Source: Desulfuromonadaceae bacterium
GTDB taxonomy: Bacteria; Desulfobacterota; Desulfuromonadia; Desulfuromonadales; JAHYIW01
Direction of reading: 5' to 3'
NCBI GenBank assembly: GCA_019429445.1
Contig: JAHYIW010000013.1
Coordinates: 28,781 to 92,780, forward strand
DNA: 64,000 nt
The first letter of the stretch is position 1, and every line of letters starts with the position of its first letter. The position numbers and the translations under genes were made by a program. Below are positions 48,480-58,211 of the stretch, one piece after another. The notes beneath the pieces are model-generated. The model worked only from the letters and a program-made list of their open reading frames with translations, had not been told where the DNA came from and made no database searches.

Positions 48480-50525
48480 ATGAAAAGAACCCTGGAAAAG
48501 CGTATTCTGCTTTTCGCAATCATGGTCCTGCTTGTCGCTATTGCGATCAATACGGGACTGAATGTAGAGGGATTTCGGCGCGATTATCGTGACGGTATTA
48601 TCTTGCGCTGTCAAAGTCTTGCGCAGGGCTTGCAGCAATCTCTGGAAAAAGTCCTTTCTTTAGGTGTTCACATTGAAGATATTGAAGGGCTCGATGTCAA
48701 GTGCAAGACGCTGGTTGATAACGATCCGGATATCGTTTATTGCTATATCGAAAACAACGTCGGCGAACTTTTTTATTCCAACGATCAATCCCTTGATTCC
48801 CTGAAAAAATTTCACTACCTCTTCGCCCTGACTGAGACGATGGCGGTCTTGCAACATCCAGAGTGGGGGAAAGTCTATGATGTCTCCCAGGCGGTTTTTG
48901 ATGCCAACAAATCTGTCGCCGGGCGGATCAGAATTGGTTTCCCTGACGAAGTCCTGGTTCAACGCACGGTCAAGGCGCTGATCCGCGCATTTTATATTCT
49001 CGCTATTGCATTGATTGTCGTCGTTTGTGTCGTTGTTTTGTTTGTTAAACGCGACATTATCAGTCCGATCAGTCGCCTCTGCGTGGTGGCCCGTGAAATT
49101 GCCGACGGAAATTTCCGGATCAAGGTGCCCGAGATGACCACCCGTGATTTTTCCGAACTGGCACACGTCATTCAGGAAATGTCTGAATCGTTACAGAGTC
49201 GCGATGATAAAATTTCTGAAAGTTACTTACAACTGGAAACAACCAATCAGGAGCTTTTGGTCAGTTATGAACATCAGGCACGGATCAGCAACGAATTATC
49301 ACGCAGTCGCGCGATGTATCGTTCCTTGCTGGAAGATGCCAGTGATTCAATCGTTGTCGTTGATGATATGGACCGGATAGTTCTGGTCAACAAGGCGGCG
49401 GAACGATTTTTTCGGGTTCAGCGGCATGTCGCCGAAGGAATGAATTTTTATTCGTTTCTGCAGATGTTGGGGGTAAAGGATATTGAGGAGCAGCACCGTC
49501 TTTTTCAACAGGTCCTTGGCGGAGAACCGATTGAGAGTGAATTGCATTATACCAGGGACGAGGACGGTGCGCAGGTCGTTGGCTGGCTCTATGGCTCAAC
49601 GGTATTCGGCGGGGAGGGGGAACGGATGGTGCAGGCGATTATCCGTGATGTTACACTCGAACGCGAGATCAAGGCAAATCTGGAAAAGAGCGCTGCCGAA
49701 TTAAGGCGGCTCAATGAAATGAAGGATTCATTTTTGGGAGTGGCTTCTCATGAACTGAAGACCCCATTAACAGTGATAAACGGTTATGTTGAATTGATTC
49801 TCGACGAGATGGCGGATCATCTTGACGACGAAATCAAACCATTGATCCGCCATATTGCTGACGCCGGTGACCGGCTTGCGGCAATTGTACGTGACATGGT
49901 TGATGTGACCCTGATTGACGACAGTAATCTGACGTTGCGCAAGGTTAGGACCGATATCAATGCCCTGGCCAGGAATGTTGGCGATTCTCTTGCTCTCTTT
50001 CTTGGCAAGCGCAGTCAGCAACTTCAACTGATCCTGGCTGATGATTTGCCGATGGTGACCTGCGACCCTGATCGAATCGTTCAGGCACTCAATAACCTGG
50101 TAATCAACGCCATCAAGTTTACCCCCGATGATGGCCGGATAACGATTGCCACCAAGGTGCGCAGTACGCTGCGTGAACCTTTCGCCGGATCCGCTGACCC
50201 TGACGTGATCACCCTCGGCAGTGAACCGGCGCGGTATCTGGAAATCGTTGTTTCCGATTCCGGAATTGGCATCTCTGAGCAGGATCAGTTGCACATCTTT
50301 GAAAAATTTTATGAAGCAGGCAAGATTGAGGAACATTTTACCGGACAGATCACTTTCAAGGGGAAAGGGACTGGACTGGGGCTGACGATCGTCAAAGGGA
50401 TCGTTGATATGCATGACGGCGAAGTCTGGGTTGAGAGCCCCGGTTGTAATACTGAAACCTTTCCTGGTAGTGCTTTTCATATCCTTCTGCCGCTTGATTC
50501 ACCGCAGTCAATGGCGGTCAATTGA
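48480..50525 (+). CDS. Membrane PAS sensor histidine kinase
   Basis: A 681-residue sensor kinase. TM1 (about 9-28), periplasmic sensor (about 29-165), TM2 (about 170-192), HAMP (about 193-245), coiled-coil, PAS (about 277-390, YRSLLEDASDSIVVVDDMDRIV), then HisKA with the phosphorylated His424 in SHELKTPLTVINGY and HATPase motifs NNLVINAIKF, DSGIGI and GTGLGLTIV. No response regulator is adjacent. The metallo-hydrolase downstream recalls the WalK-WalJ pairing of Firmicutes, but the gap and lack of a regulator make that only suggestive. A GTG at 48474 is an alternative start. Confidence 0.92.
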   Translation: MKRTLEKRILLFAIMVLLVAIAINTGLNVEGFRRDYRDGIILRCQSLAQGLQQSLEKVLSLGVHIEDIEGLDVKCKTLVDNDPDIVYCYIENNVGELFYSNDQSLDSLKKFHYLFALTETMAVLQHPEWGKVYDVSQAVFDANKSVAGRIRIGFPDEVLVQRTVKALIRAFYILAIALIVVVCVVVLFVKRDIISPISRLCVVAREIADGNFRIKVPEMTTRDFSELAHVIQEMSESLQSRDDKISESYLQLETTNQELLVSYEHQARISNELSRSRAMYRSLLEDASDSIVVVDDMDRIVLVNKAAERFFRVQRHVAEGMNFYSFLQMLGVKDIEEQHRLFQQVLGGEPIESELHYTRDEDGAQVVGWLYGSTVFGGEGERMVQAIIRDVTLEREIKANLEKSAAELRRLNEMKDSFLGVASHELKTPLTVINGYVELILDEMADHLDDEIKPLIRHIADAGDRLAAIVRDMVDVTLIDDSNLTLRKVRTDINALARNVGDSLALFLGKRSQQLQLILADDLPMVTCDPDRIVQALNNLVINAIKFTPDDGRITIATKVRSTLREPFAGSADPDVITLGSEPARYLEIVVSDSGIGISEQDQLHIFEKFYEAGKIEEHFTGQITFKGKGTGLGLTIVKGIVDMHDGEVWVESPGCNTETFPGSAFHILLPLDSPQSMAVN

Positions 50526-50610
50526 GGGTGATACGAAACCATGAAACTGCTTGCGCGGGGCAGTAAATTCCGGTATAAAGACCGGGCTTGAAAAGAAACA
50601 AGAGGCTTTT

Positions 50611-51402
50611 TTGCATATCTGTTTACTGGCCAGTGGAAGCAAGGGAAATTCCGTTTACATTGAGAGCGGAACAACGCGTTTGCTGATCGATGTCGGCCTG
50701 TCCGCCAGAGAAATTACCGCCAGATTAAACCATATCGGAGTCGATGCAGCGGATTTGACAGCGGTTCTGATTTCCCATGAGCACCGGGATCATTGTCGTG
50801 GGCTTGGCCCACTGGCGCGCCGCTTCAATCTGGACGTGTTCATTCACCCGGAAACGCTGGCAGCGCTGCCGAGCCCTGGTCGGCTTGAGCGGCTGCATGA
50901 ATTTCATGATCAGTGCTTTACGATAGGTGATTGTCGGGTCGAACCATTTCGGACGACTCACGACGCCGTTGCTCCGGTCGGATTTATTATTGATACCCCC
51001 GCTGGTCGAGTCGGCATCGCGACCGATCTTGGCATCGCGACGCGTCTGGTGAGTGATCGTCTCCGCCAATGCCGCGCATTAATACTTGAGTTCAATCACG
51101 ATCTTGATATGCTCCGCGACGGTCCTTATCCGTGGCCGTTGAAGCAACGTGTCAGCAGCCGCCACGGCCATTTGTCGAACGCCGCTTCCGCCGCGCTGCT
51201 TGCCGAATTGCTCTGGGAGGGGCTGGAAACGGTTTTCCTGGCACATCTGAGCGAAACAAACAATTGCGCACAATTGGCCGAATCGGCCGCACGGTCGATC
51301 CTGCCTGGCGCACATCAGGTCACGTTGATCGTTGGAACGCAGCATGTTCCGACCGCCTGTGTCACCCTGGAGCGCGATTGCATCGAGGTGAGTAATGGCT
51401 GA
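50611..51402 (+). CDS. Metallo-beta-lactamase-fold hydrolase (WalJ/YycJ-like)
   Basis: A 263-residue metal-dependent hydrolase. The zinc motif SHEHRDH (HxHxDH) is preceded by LLASGSKGNSVYIESG and LLIDVGLSAREI, both typical of the YycJ/WalJ group, proposed to act in DNA replication or repair as a 5' exonuclease. TTG at 50611 with AGAGG about seven bases upstream is chosen; the frame runs back to TTG 50551 with no ribosome-binding site. Start therefore uncertain by 20 residues. Confidence 0.85.
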   Translation: MHICLLASGSKGNSVYIESGTTRLLIDVGLSAREITARLNHIGVDAADLTAVLISHEHRDHCRGLGPLARRFNLDVFIHPETLAALPSPGRLERLHEFHDQCFTIGDCRVEPFRTTHDAVAPVGFIIDTPAGRVGIATDLGIATRLVSDRLRQCRALILEFNHDLDMLRDGPYPWPLKQRVSSRHGHLSNAASAALLAELLWEGLETVFLAHLSETNNCAQLAESAARSILPGAHQVTLIVGTQHVPTACVTLERDCIEVSNG

Positions 51403-51443
51403 ATCTACTTATGCACCTGACTCAAGTAGTGTACAAACATGCC

Positions 51444-51571
51444 AAGGAGCGACATCCACTATCGCGAATCTTTGCTCGTAGAGTGAACACCCTTCGCGGC
51501 TGAAAACCTCTCCCACAGGGACTGGGCTGCGATAATCGTATTTATTGTGGGAGCGACATCCCTGGCGCGAA
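51444..51571. repeat. Cluster of degenerate REP-like repeats upstream of purL
   Basis: Three related segments: AAGGAGCGACATCCACTAT followed by CGCGAA (51444-51468), an inverted TTCGCGGCTGAAAACCTC with TCCCACA (51493-51517), and TGTGGGAGCGACATCCC with GGCGCGAA (51546-51571). They share GGAGCGACATCC and CGCGAA and belong to the same family as the palindrome at 3556-3608. The 254-base walJ-like/purL gap contains nothing else recognisable except the purL ribosome-binding site. Confidence 0.6.
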
Positions 51572-51656
51572 TGGGTCGTGTACCGTTGCGGCTGATTTAA
51601 TCGCTGTCAGGCTGGTTGATGTTGGCCTGCGCAACCAAGGTTCCATAGGAGAAAAA

Positions 51657-54635
51657 ATGATCTGGAGAGTTGTCGTCGGTTTGCGCGATGGCGTTCGCGA
51701 CCCACGAGGTGACCGGGTTTGCCGGGAAATCGCGCAACACCTCAACGTCGCATTGCAAAAGGTGCGAACCCTCGATGTTTACACGATTGATGCCGAACTT
51801 GACACTGCGGCAATCGCTGCGTCCGCCGCCGGTCCATTGTCCGATCCGGTGATTCAGGAATACGCGATCAATCGTCCCCTGGCAACCGATTTTGATATCT
51901 TGATTGAGGTGGGTTATCGCCCCGGTGTTACCGACAATGTTGGCCGCACCGCGCGTGAAGCTATCGAATACCTGACGAATCGGCCGTTTACACCCGGTGA
52001 AGGGGTTTATACCTCTACCCAGTACCTGCTGAAAGGTTCGATCGACAAGGCGACAGCAGAGCGTGTGGCCGCTGATTTTCTTGCTAACGGCTTGATTCAG
52101 CGCTGGACAATTCTGACGCCGACCGAATTTATTACCCAGGGAGGGGTAGCGGCGAGCGTTCCGAAAGTCGTGACCGAAGGTCAACCTCATGTCTGTGTGC
52201 TTGATCTTTCAGTTTCCGACGAACAGTTGCTGCAGATCAGCCGCGCCGGGATGCTGGCGCTTAATCTGCAAGAGATGAAAACCCTTCAGGCGTACGTCGC
52301 TGATCCCGCTGTACGTGATGTTCGCGCGCGACGTGGCCTGGATGCACTCACCGATGTTGAACTGGAAGTGCTCGCCCAGACCTGGAGCGAACACTGCAAA
52401 CACAAGATTTTTTCTGCGCGGATCGACTACGAGGATGAACAGGGACGGCGGAAAACGATCGACTCTCTCTTTAAAAGTTTCATCGTCAAGGCCACTCGCG
52501 ATATCCGCGCCGCGCAGGGTGATAACGATATCTGCCTCTCGGTTTTCAAAGATAACGCCGGGGTGATTCGTTTCAATGACGACTGGAGCCTGGTCTTCAA
52601 GGTCGAAACGCACAATTCACCCAGCGCTCTTGATCCCTACGGCGGCGCATTGACCGGGATCGTCGGCGTCAATCGTGATCCCTTCGGTACCGGCATGGGC
52701 GCGCGCCTGATTTTCAATACCGATGTGTTCTGTTTCGCCTCGCCGTTCTATGCGCAACCACTCCCCCCCCGGTTGCTGCACCCGCGCCGCATTTTTGAGG
52801 GGGTAGTAGAGGGTGTTGAACATGGCGGGAATAAATCAGGGATCCCCACGATCAATGGCTCGATCGTTTTTGATGATCGCTTTGCCGGGAAACCGCTGGT
52901 CTATTGTGGTACCGCAGCACTGATGCCGGCGTTGCTGAATGGTCGTCCCGGTCACGAAAAAAAGGCGTTGGTCGGTGACCGCATCGTGATGGTTGGTGGC
53001 CGTATCGGTAAGGACGGTATCCACGGTGCGACCTTCTCCTCGGAAGAGTTGCACGCCGGGTCGCCGGTGACGGCGGTGCAGATCGGTGACCCGATCACCC
53101 AGCGACGGATGTTCGATTTTCTGCTGATTGCCCGTGATCGCGGGCTGTACAATGCCATCACCGACAATGGTGCCGGGGGGCTGTCGTCATCGATCGGTGA
53201 AATGTGCGAGGATACGGGCGGGTGTGAACTCCATCTCGACCGCGCCCCGCTGAAATATCCCGGTTTACAGCCGTGGGAAATTCTTATTTCCGAAGCTCAG
53301 GAGCGGATGACCCTGGCCGTGCCGGCAGAGAATCTCGCGCGCTTTATTCAACTGGCGCGTGAGATGAATGTCGAGGCGAGTGATCTCGGCTGCTTTACCG
53401 ACAGCGGTTTTTTCCACGCTTTTTATCACGGTGAAACCGTTGCTTATCTCGACATGGCGTTTCTTCACGATGGCGTGCCGCAATTGATCATTCCGGCCAA
53501 ATGGACTCCGCCCACATTATCTGAGCCGCAGCTCGACTGCCCCGCAGATTTCAGCGAGGTTCTACGCCGTCTGCTCGGTCGGTTGAATATCTGCTCAAAA
53601 GAAGCGGTAGTCCGGCGTTATGATCACGAAGTTCAGGCCGGGACGGTTGTTAAACCGTTGACCGGGGTCGCTAATGACGGGCCCTCCGATGCGGCCGTCT
53701 TTCGTCCGCTGCTCGATTCGTTTGAGGGAGCGGTGGTGGCTCACGGAATTTGCCCGCGTTACAGCGATATCGATACCTATCACATGATGGCGTGCGCTAT
53801 CGATGAGGGGTTGCGTAATTACGTCGCGGTCGGTGGTCATATCGATCACGTCGCCGGGCTGGATAACTTCTGCTGGTGTGATCCGGTCAAAAGTGACAAA
53901 ACCCCCGACGGTGAATATAAAGCCGCACAGCTGGTGCGCGCCAATCAGGCGCTTTACGATTATTGTCTCGCTTACGGAGTCCCGCTGATTTCCGGCAAGG
54001 ATTCGATGAAGAATGATTATCAGATCGGTGCCAGCAAAATTTCGATTCCGCCGACCGTACTCTTCTCGGTCATTGGCAAAATTGACGATGTGCGAACCGC
54101 GTGTACCATGGATGCCAAACGTGTCGATGATCTGGTTTATCTGCTCGGCTCGACAGCGGATGAGTTGGGGGGGTCTGAATATTATGCCCTGTGCGGCGAG
54201 ATTGGCAGTAATGTCCCACAGGTTGATGCAGCGACGGCTCTGGCACGTTACCGCACGCTTAACATTGCACAGCGTGAAGGTTTGGTGGCCAGTTGCCACG
54301 ACTTGTCTGATGGCGGGCTGGCCGTTGCCCTGGCCGAAACGGCCTCGGCAGGGGGGGTCGGGATGACAGTGAACCTCGCCCAGGTGCCATTTGGCGGGGA
54401 GCCTCGCAATGATCGCATCCTCTTTTCAGAGAGTCAAAGTCGATTGCTGGTGACCGTTCACCCGGAGCATCGTGACCGCTTCGAACAGCTCTTTGCCGGT
54501 CAGGTTTGGGCGTTGATCGGCACCGTTGTCAGTGGCGGCAAGCTCCGCGTCGAAGGGCTTGCCGGGGAGTGTGTGATTGAGGCCGGAATTGACGATTTAA
54601 AAGAGGCGTGGCAGGCGCCGTTGAGGGAGCTGTAA
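51657..54635 (+). CDS. purL: Phosphoribosylformylglycinamidine synthase, synthetase subunit with PurS-like N-domain
   Basis: Makes FGAM from FGAR, glutamine and ATP. The 992-residue protein begins with a PurS-like domain pair (1-170), a linker and then the synthetase halves: TWSEHCKHKIFSARI, FKVETHNSPSALDPYGGALTGI, GNKSGIPTINGSIVFDDRF and ISGKDSMKNDY. It lacks the glutaminase domain, which is the next gene. Together with purQ it adds up to about 1270 residues, close to the single-chain E. coli PurL. ATAGGAG lies before the ATG. Confidence 0.94.
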   Translation: MIWRVVVGLRDGVRDPRGDRVCREIAQHLNVALQKVRTLDVYTIDAELDTAAIAASAAGPLSDPVIQEYAINRPLATDFDILIEVGYRPGVTDNVGRTAREAIEYLTNRPFTPGEGVYTSTQYLLKGSIDKATAERVAADFLANGLIQRWTILTPTEFITQGGVAASVPKVVTEGQPHVCVLDLSVSDEQLLQISRAGMLALNLQEMKTLQAYVADPAVRDVRARRGLDALTDVELEVLAQTWSEHCKHKIFSARIDYEDEQGRRKTIDSLFKSFIVKATRDIRAAQGDNDICLSVFKDNAGVIRFNDDWSLVFKVETHNSPSALDPYGGALTGIVGVNRDPFGTGMGARLIFNTDVFCFASPFYAQPLPPRLLHPRRIFEGVVEGVEHGGNKSGIPTINGSIVFDDRFAGKPLVYCGTAALMPALLNGRPGHEKKALVGDRIVMVGGRIGKDGIHGATFSSEELHAGSPVTAVQIGDPITQRRMFDFLLIARDRGLYNAITDNGAGGLSSSIGEMCEDTGGCELHLDRAPLKYPGLQPWEILISEAQERMTLAVPAENLARFIQLAREMNVEASDLGCFTDSGFFHAFYHGETVAYLDMAFLHDGVPQLIIPAKWTPPTLSEPQLDCPADFSEVLRRLLGRLNICSKEAVVRRYDHEVQAGTVVKPLTGVANDGPSDAAVFRPLLDSFEGAVVAHGICPRYSDIDTYHMMACAIDEGLRNYVAVGGHIDHVAGLDNFCWCDPVKSDKTPDGEYKAAQLVRANQALYDYCLAYGVPLISGKDSMKNDYQIGASKISIPPTVLFSVIGKIDDVRTACTMDAKRVDDLVYLLGSTADELGGSEYYALCGEIGSNVPQVDAATALARYRTLNIAQREGLVASCHDLSDGGLAVALAETASAGGVGMTVNLAQVPFGGEPRNDRILFSESQSRLLVTVHPEHRDRFEQLFAGQVWALIGTVVSGGKLRVEGLAGECVIEAGIDDLKEAWQAPLREL

Positions 54636-54636
54636 T

Positions 54637-55470
54637 ATGGCGAAGGAAGTCAGAGCGGTTGTTATTGCCGGAAACGGCACCAATTGCGAACGCGAGGTGG
54701 CCTTTGCCTGTCGTCTGGCCGGAGCGGATGTTGCCGATATCGTTCACGTCGCAGAACTGCTGGCCGGGCGCGCCTGCCTCGATGACTATCATTTTCTCAA
54801 TCTCGCCGGAGGATTTCTAGACGGTGACGATCTGGGGAGTGCCAAGGCGGGGGCCAATCGTTTGCTGCATGCCCCGATCGTTGGCAGTAACGAGAAGCTG
54901 ATTGATCAGGTAAATCGTTTTATTGCCGCCGGGAAATTGGTCATGGGGGTGTGCAACGGCTTTCAGTTGATGGTCAAAATGGGACTCCTTCCGGCGCTCG
55001 ACGGTGACCACGGCGCGCAAAGTGCGACCCTGACGGTTAATGATTCAGGGCGCTTTGAGGATCGCTGGACTTATCTGAAGCTTGATCCCGAATCACCGTG
55101 CATCTACACGCGCGGCCTGGCAGAGGGGATTTATCTGCCGGTGCGGCATGGTGAAGGAAAATTTGTCGTCGCCAGGGAGACAACGCTGGACGCCATTGAG
55201 GCCCGGCATCTGATCCCGCTAAAATATTCTACCGCGAACTACGCTGAACCGACTCTCGACTATCCGCTCAATCCAAACGGGTCAGTTCATGCGATTGCCG
55301 GGGTGTGTGATCAAAGCGGGCGCCTGTTCGGGCTAATGCCGCACCCGGAAGCGTATCTGCACCGTACCCATCACCCCCGCTGGACTCGCGATGAGGCGCT
55401 ACCGGAAGAAGGGATGGGGTTGTGGCTCTATCAGAATGCGATCAACTTTATTCGCGCGGAATTACTTTAA
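54637..55470 (+). CDS. purQ: Phosphoribosylformylglycinamidine synthase, glutaminase subunit
   Basis: Class I glutaminase partner of PurL, 277 residues. Nucleophile cysteine in MGVCNGFQLM, His-Glu in MPHPEAYLHRTHHPRW. It is longer than the small PurQ of Bacillus (about 227) and resembles the C-terminal domain of large PurL. It starts one base after purL stops. Confidence 0.94.
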   Translation: MAKEVRAVVIAGNGTNCEREVAFACRLAGADVADIVHVAELLAGRACLDDYHFLNLAGGFLDGDDLGSAKAGANRLLHAPIVGSNEKLIDQVNRFIAAGKLVMGVCNGFQLMVKMGLLPALDGDHGAQSATLTVNDSGRFEDRWTYLKLDPESPCIYTRGLAEGIYLPVRHGEGKFVVARETTLDAIEARHLIPLKYSTANYAEPTLDYPLNPNGSVHAIAGVCDQSGRLFGLMPHPEAYLHRTHHPRWTRDEALPEEGMGLWLYQNAINFIRAELL

Positions 55471-55517
55471 ACTTCACGTTCGTTTTTTCATGAACGCACC
55501 AACAGGGGACTCGTTGC

Positions 55518-56924
55518 ATGGAAGACAAGTTTCATGATGAATGCGGGGTGTTCGGTATTTTTGATCACCCTGAAGCCGCAAACCTGACCTATCTTGGGCT
55601 TTACGCCCTGCAACATCGGGGGCAGGAGAGTTGCGGGATTGTTTCTTCCGACGGCACCGACCTTTATTCCTATCGCGGCCTGGGGATTGTCGCCGATGTT
55701 TTCAAAGACGATTCGATCTTTGCCACACTCCCCGGCAAAAGTGCCATCGGGCATGTTCGCTATTCAACCGCCGGTGGTAACGACTTCAGAAATTGTCAGC
55801 CGATTAAAGTTGATTATCACCGGGGCGGGATCGCTGTCGCCCATAACGGCAATCTGGTCAATGCACGTGAAATACGCAATCAACTGGAGAAGCAGGGCGC
55901 CATCTTTTCAACGGTCGCCGACACTGAAGTCGTGATGCATCTGATTGCCAAGGCGCAGAGTGATTCCCTTGCGGATCGGATTACCGAAGCGTTATCTCAG
56001 GTCAAGGGCGCTTTCAGTATTGTTTTTCTGACCGAGACCCGGATGGTTGCAGTACGTGACCCCAACGGTTTTCGACCGTTGGCCCTCGGGCGTCTTGGTG
56101 ATGCCTACGTTGTTGCCTCCGAAACCTGCGCCTTCGATTTGATCGAGGCAGAGTTTGTTCGCGAGATCGAACCGGGGGAGATGATTGTCGTGACCAAGCG
56201 CGGCGTTAAATCGTATTTCCCTTTCAAACGGGTGAACCCGACACCCTGTATCTTTGAGTTTATCTACTTTGCTCGCCCTGACAGTATCATTTTTGGTCAA
56301 CAGGTTTATCCGACGCGTAAGGAGTTTGGTCGCCAGCTGGCGCGGGAACATCCCATCGACGCTGACGTGGTCATTGCGGTGCCTGACTCAGGCATCCCCG
56401 CAGCGATCGGTTTTGCCGAGGAAAGTGGCATCCGTTTTGAACTCGGCCTGATTCGTAACCACTACGTTGGCCGGACATTTATTGAGCCGCAGCAGACGAT
56501 CCGCCATTTTGGTGTCAAGCTGAAGCTGAATCCGGTGCGTGAGGTGATTGAAGGGAAGCGCGTGATTGTTGTTGATGACTCGATTGTGCGGGGCACGACA
56601 TCGCGCAAAATCATCAAGATGATCAGGGCTGCCGGGGCCAAAGAAGTCCATATGCGGGTTTCCAGCCCGCCGACCTCCTTCCCCTGTTATTACGGGATCG
56701 ACACCCCCTCACGTAAGGAGTTGATTTCTTCTTCACATGCGATCGAGGAAATTAACCGTCACATCACCTCCGACACCCTTGGCTATCTTTCCCGTGAAGG
56801 GTTACTGAAAGCTGCCGGTGTTCCGCTGGACAGCGATACGCATTATTGTGATGCGTGCTTTAATGGCAATTATCCAGTCAAATTCCCGCGCCTGAAAGCC
56901 GACAGCCAACTCGGTTTGTTTTAA
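55518..56924 (+). CDS. purF: Amidophosphoribosyltransferase
   Basis: First committed enzyme of purine synthesis. The 468-residue protein has an eight-residue propeptide MEDKFHDE before the catalytic cysteine ([13 protein letters not shown]), so it must be cleaved. The PRPP loop is [14 protein letters not shown]. Cysteines in [19 protein letters not shown] and HYCDAC match the [4Fe-4S] ligands of the Bacillus-type enzyme. Confidence 0.97.
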   Translation: MEDKFHDECGVFGIFDHPEAANLTYLGLYALQHRGQESCGIVSSDGTDLYSYRGLGIVADVFKDDSIFATLPGKSAIGHVRYSTAGGNDFRNCQPIKVDYHRGGIAVAHNGNLVNAREIRNQLEKQGAIFSTVADTEVVMHLIAKAQSDSLADRITEALSQVKGAFSIVFLTETRMVAVRDPNGFRPLALGRLGDAYVVASETCAFDLIEAEFVREIEPGEMIVVTKRGVKSYFPFKRVNPTPCIFEFIYFARPDSIIFGQQVYPTRKEFGRQLAREHPIDADVVIAVPDSGIPAAIGFAEESGIRFELGLIRNHYVGRTFIEPQQTIRHFGVKLKLNPVREVIEGKRVIVVDDSIVRGTTSRKIIKMIRAAGAKEVHMRVSSPPTSFPCYYGIDTPSRKELISSSHAIEEINRHITSDTLGYLSREGLLKAAGVPLDSDTHYCDACFNGNYPVKFPRLKADSQLGLF

Positions 56925-56967
56925 CGCTAAGTGCAAGTAGTTTTGATAGATATTGAGGAGTGATTCG

Positions 56968-57525
56968 ATGAATGATCAGGAACGCAATGAATTGATGACA
57001 ATTATCCGCGAATTGTCTTATGAAGAGAAAGAAGTGACTCTTGCTTCAGGACGGAAGAGTAATTTTTATTTTGACGGCAAGCAAACCACCCTGCACGCGC
57101 GTGGAGGATTGCTGGTCGGCAAGGCCTTCTGGGAAATCGTAAAAAACTTCGGTGATGATATTGACGGCGTTGGCGGGCTGACCATGGGGGCCGATCCGAT
57201 CGCCACGGCGACCTCGATTGCGGCCGCGCTGGAGGGGAAGGCTGTTCACGCCTTCATCATTCGCAAGGAACCGAAGGGACATGGAACCGGGCAATGGCTT
57301 GAAGGACGCAAAAATCTGCCGCCAGGTTCCAGGGTAGTGATTGTTGAAGATGTCACCACCACCGGGGGCTCATCGATCAAGGCCGTTGAACGGGCCGAAG
57401 CGGAGGGGCTCAAGGTCTGCGGAATCGTTACCCTGGTCGATCGTCAGGAGGGTGCCGAGGAGAATATCGTCGCCCAGGGACAGGTACTCAAGGCCGTCTT
57501 CACACGAAAACAAGTTGTCGGTTGA
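56968..57525 (+). CDS. pyrE: Orotate phosphoribosyltransferase
   Basis: Converts orotate to OMP. The 185-residue protein has VTLASGRKSNFYFDGK, the KEPKGHGTG lysine loop and the PRPP motif VVIVEDVTTTGGS. ATG 56968 has GAGGAG upstream. It lies 43 bases after purF, so purine and pyrimidine genes share an operon here, both using PRPP. Confidence 0.95.
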   Translation: MNDQERNELMTIIRELSYEEKEVTLASGRKSNFYFDGKQTTLHARGGLLVGKAFWEIVKNFGDDIDGVGGLTMGADPIATATSIAAALEGKAVHAFIIRKEPKGHGTGQWLEGRKNLPPGSRVVIVEDVTTTGGSSIKAVERAEAEGLKVCGIVTLVDRQEGAEENIVAQGQVLKAVFTRKQVVG

Positions 57526-57536
57526 GTTGAATACAC

Positions 57537-58211
57537 ATGACGACGAAAGAGTTACTGAAAAAATGCCCCCTCTTTGCCGGAACGGACGACGCTGATCTGG
57601 CTGCGTTGCAGGGCGTTTGTACAATTCGTGAGCATTCCAGGGGGGATCTGCTTTTCTCTGAAGGGGAGGAAGCCAGAGGCTTTTATGTCGTTGCCTCTGG
57701 CAAGGTCAAGGTCTATAAACTGTCCCCCGAGGGGAAGGAACGTATCCTTCATATCGTTCATCCCGGCGACACCTTTGCCGAGGCGGCAATCTTCGCTGAC
57801 GGGGCTTATCCGGCTCATGCCGAACCGCTTGAAAAGTCGCAGTTGATGTTTTTCCCCAAACGTGACTTTCTTTCCTTGTTGTCTTCAAATCCACGCATTG
57901 CATTGAATATGATCGCCGGGCTGTCGCGTTTCCTGCGGCAATTCGCGACGCAGATTGAATCGCTGACGTTCAAGGATGTTCCCGCGCGCCTGGCCCACTA
58001 TCTACTCGAACTGGCTGGTGAAGAGTGCTCCGTTGTCCAGCTCCCGATCTCCAAAGCGCAGCTGGCGTCCAATCTCGGGACGGTCGGCGAAACGTTGTCG
58101 CGCACCTTGCGCAAACTTGCCGATGACGCGGTCATCGAAGTTAATGGCCGGACGATCAACATCCTTGATGCCGACCGTCTCATTGACCTTGCCGAAAAGT
58201 GTCGTGAATAA
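57537..58211 (+). CDS. Crp/Fnr-family transcriptional regulator
   Basis: A 224-residue regulator. Residues about 8-125 form a cyclic-nucleotide-binding-like barrel (FSEGEEARGFYVVASGKVKVYKLSPEGKERILHIVHPGDTFAEAAIF), the C-terminus a winged helix (SKAQLASNLGTVGETLSRTLRKL). The N-terminus has Cys11 in LLKKCPLFAG but no Fnr-type four-cysteine set, so an iron-sulfur cluster is unlikely. Crp-family proteins of this kind in related bacteria sense haem or NO, which fits the cytochrome downstream; this is inference. It overlaps the lipoprotein gene by eight bases. Confidence 0.88.
   Translation: MTTKELLKKCPLFAGTDDADLAALQGVCTIREHSRGDLLFSEGEEARGFYVVASGKVKVYKLSPEGKERILHIVHPGDTFAEAAIFADGAYPAHAEPLEKSQLMFFPKRDFLSLLSSNPRIALNMIAGLSRFLRQFATQIESLTFKDVPARLAHYLLELAGEECSVVQLPISKAQLASNLGTVGETLSRTLRKLADDAVIEVNGRTINILDADRLIDLAEKCRE

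Noticed and set aside
50541..50591. A 16-codon ORF (ATG at 50541) as leader peptide before the metallo-hydrolase
   Set aside because: No ribosome-binding site, no attenuator structure and no codon pattern that suggests regulation.
57976..58203. Long N-terminal extension of the propeller lipoprotein inside the Crp-family gene
   Set aside because: The extension is antagonistic to a conserved regulator frame, and the signal peptide with lipobox begins cleanly at the GTG at 58204.
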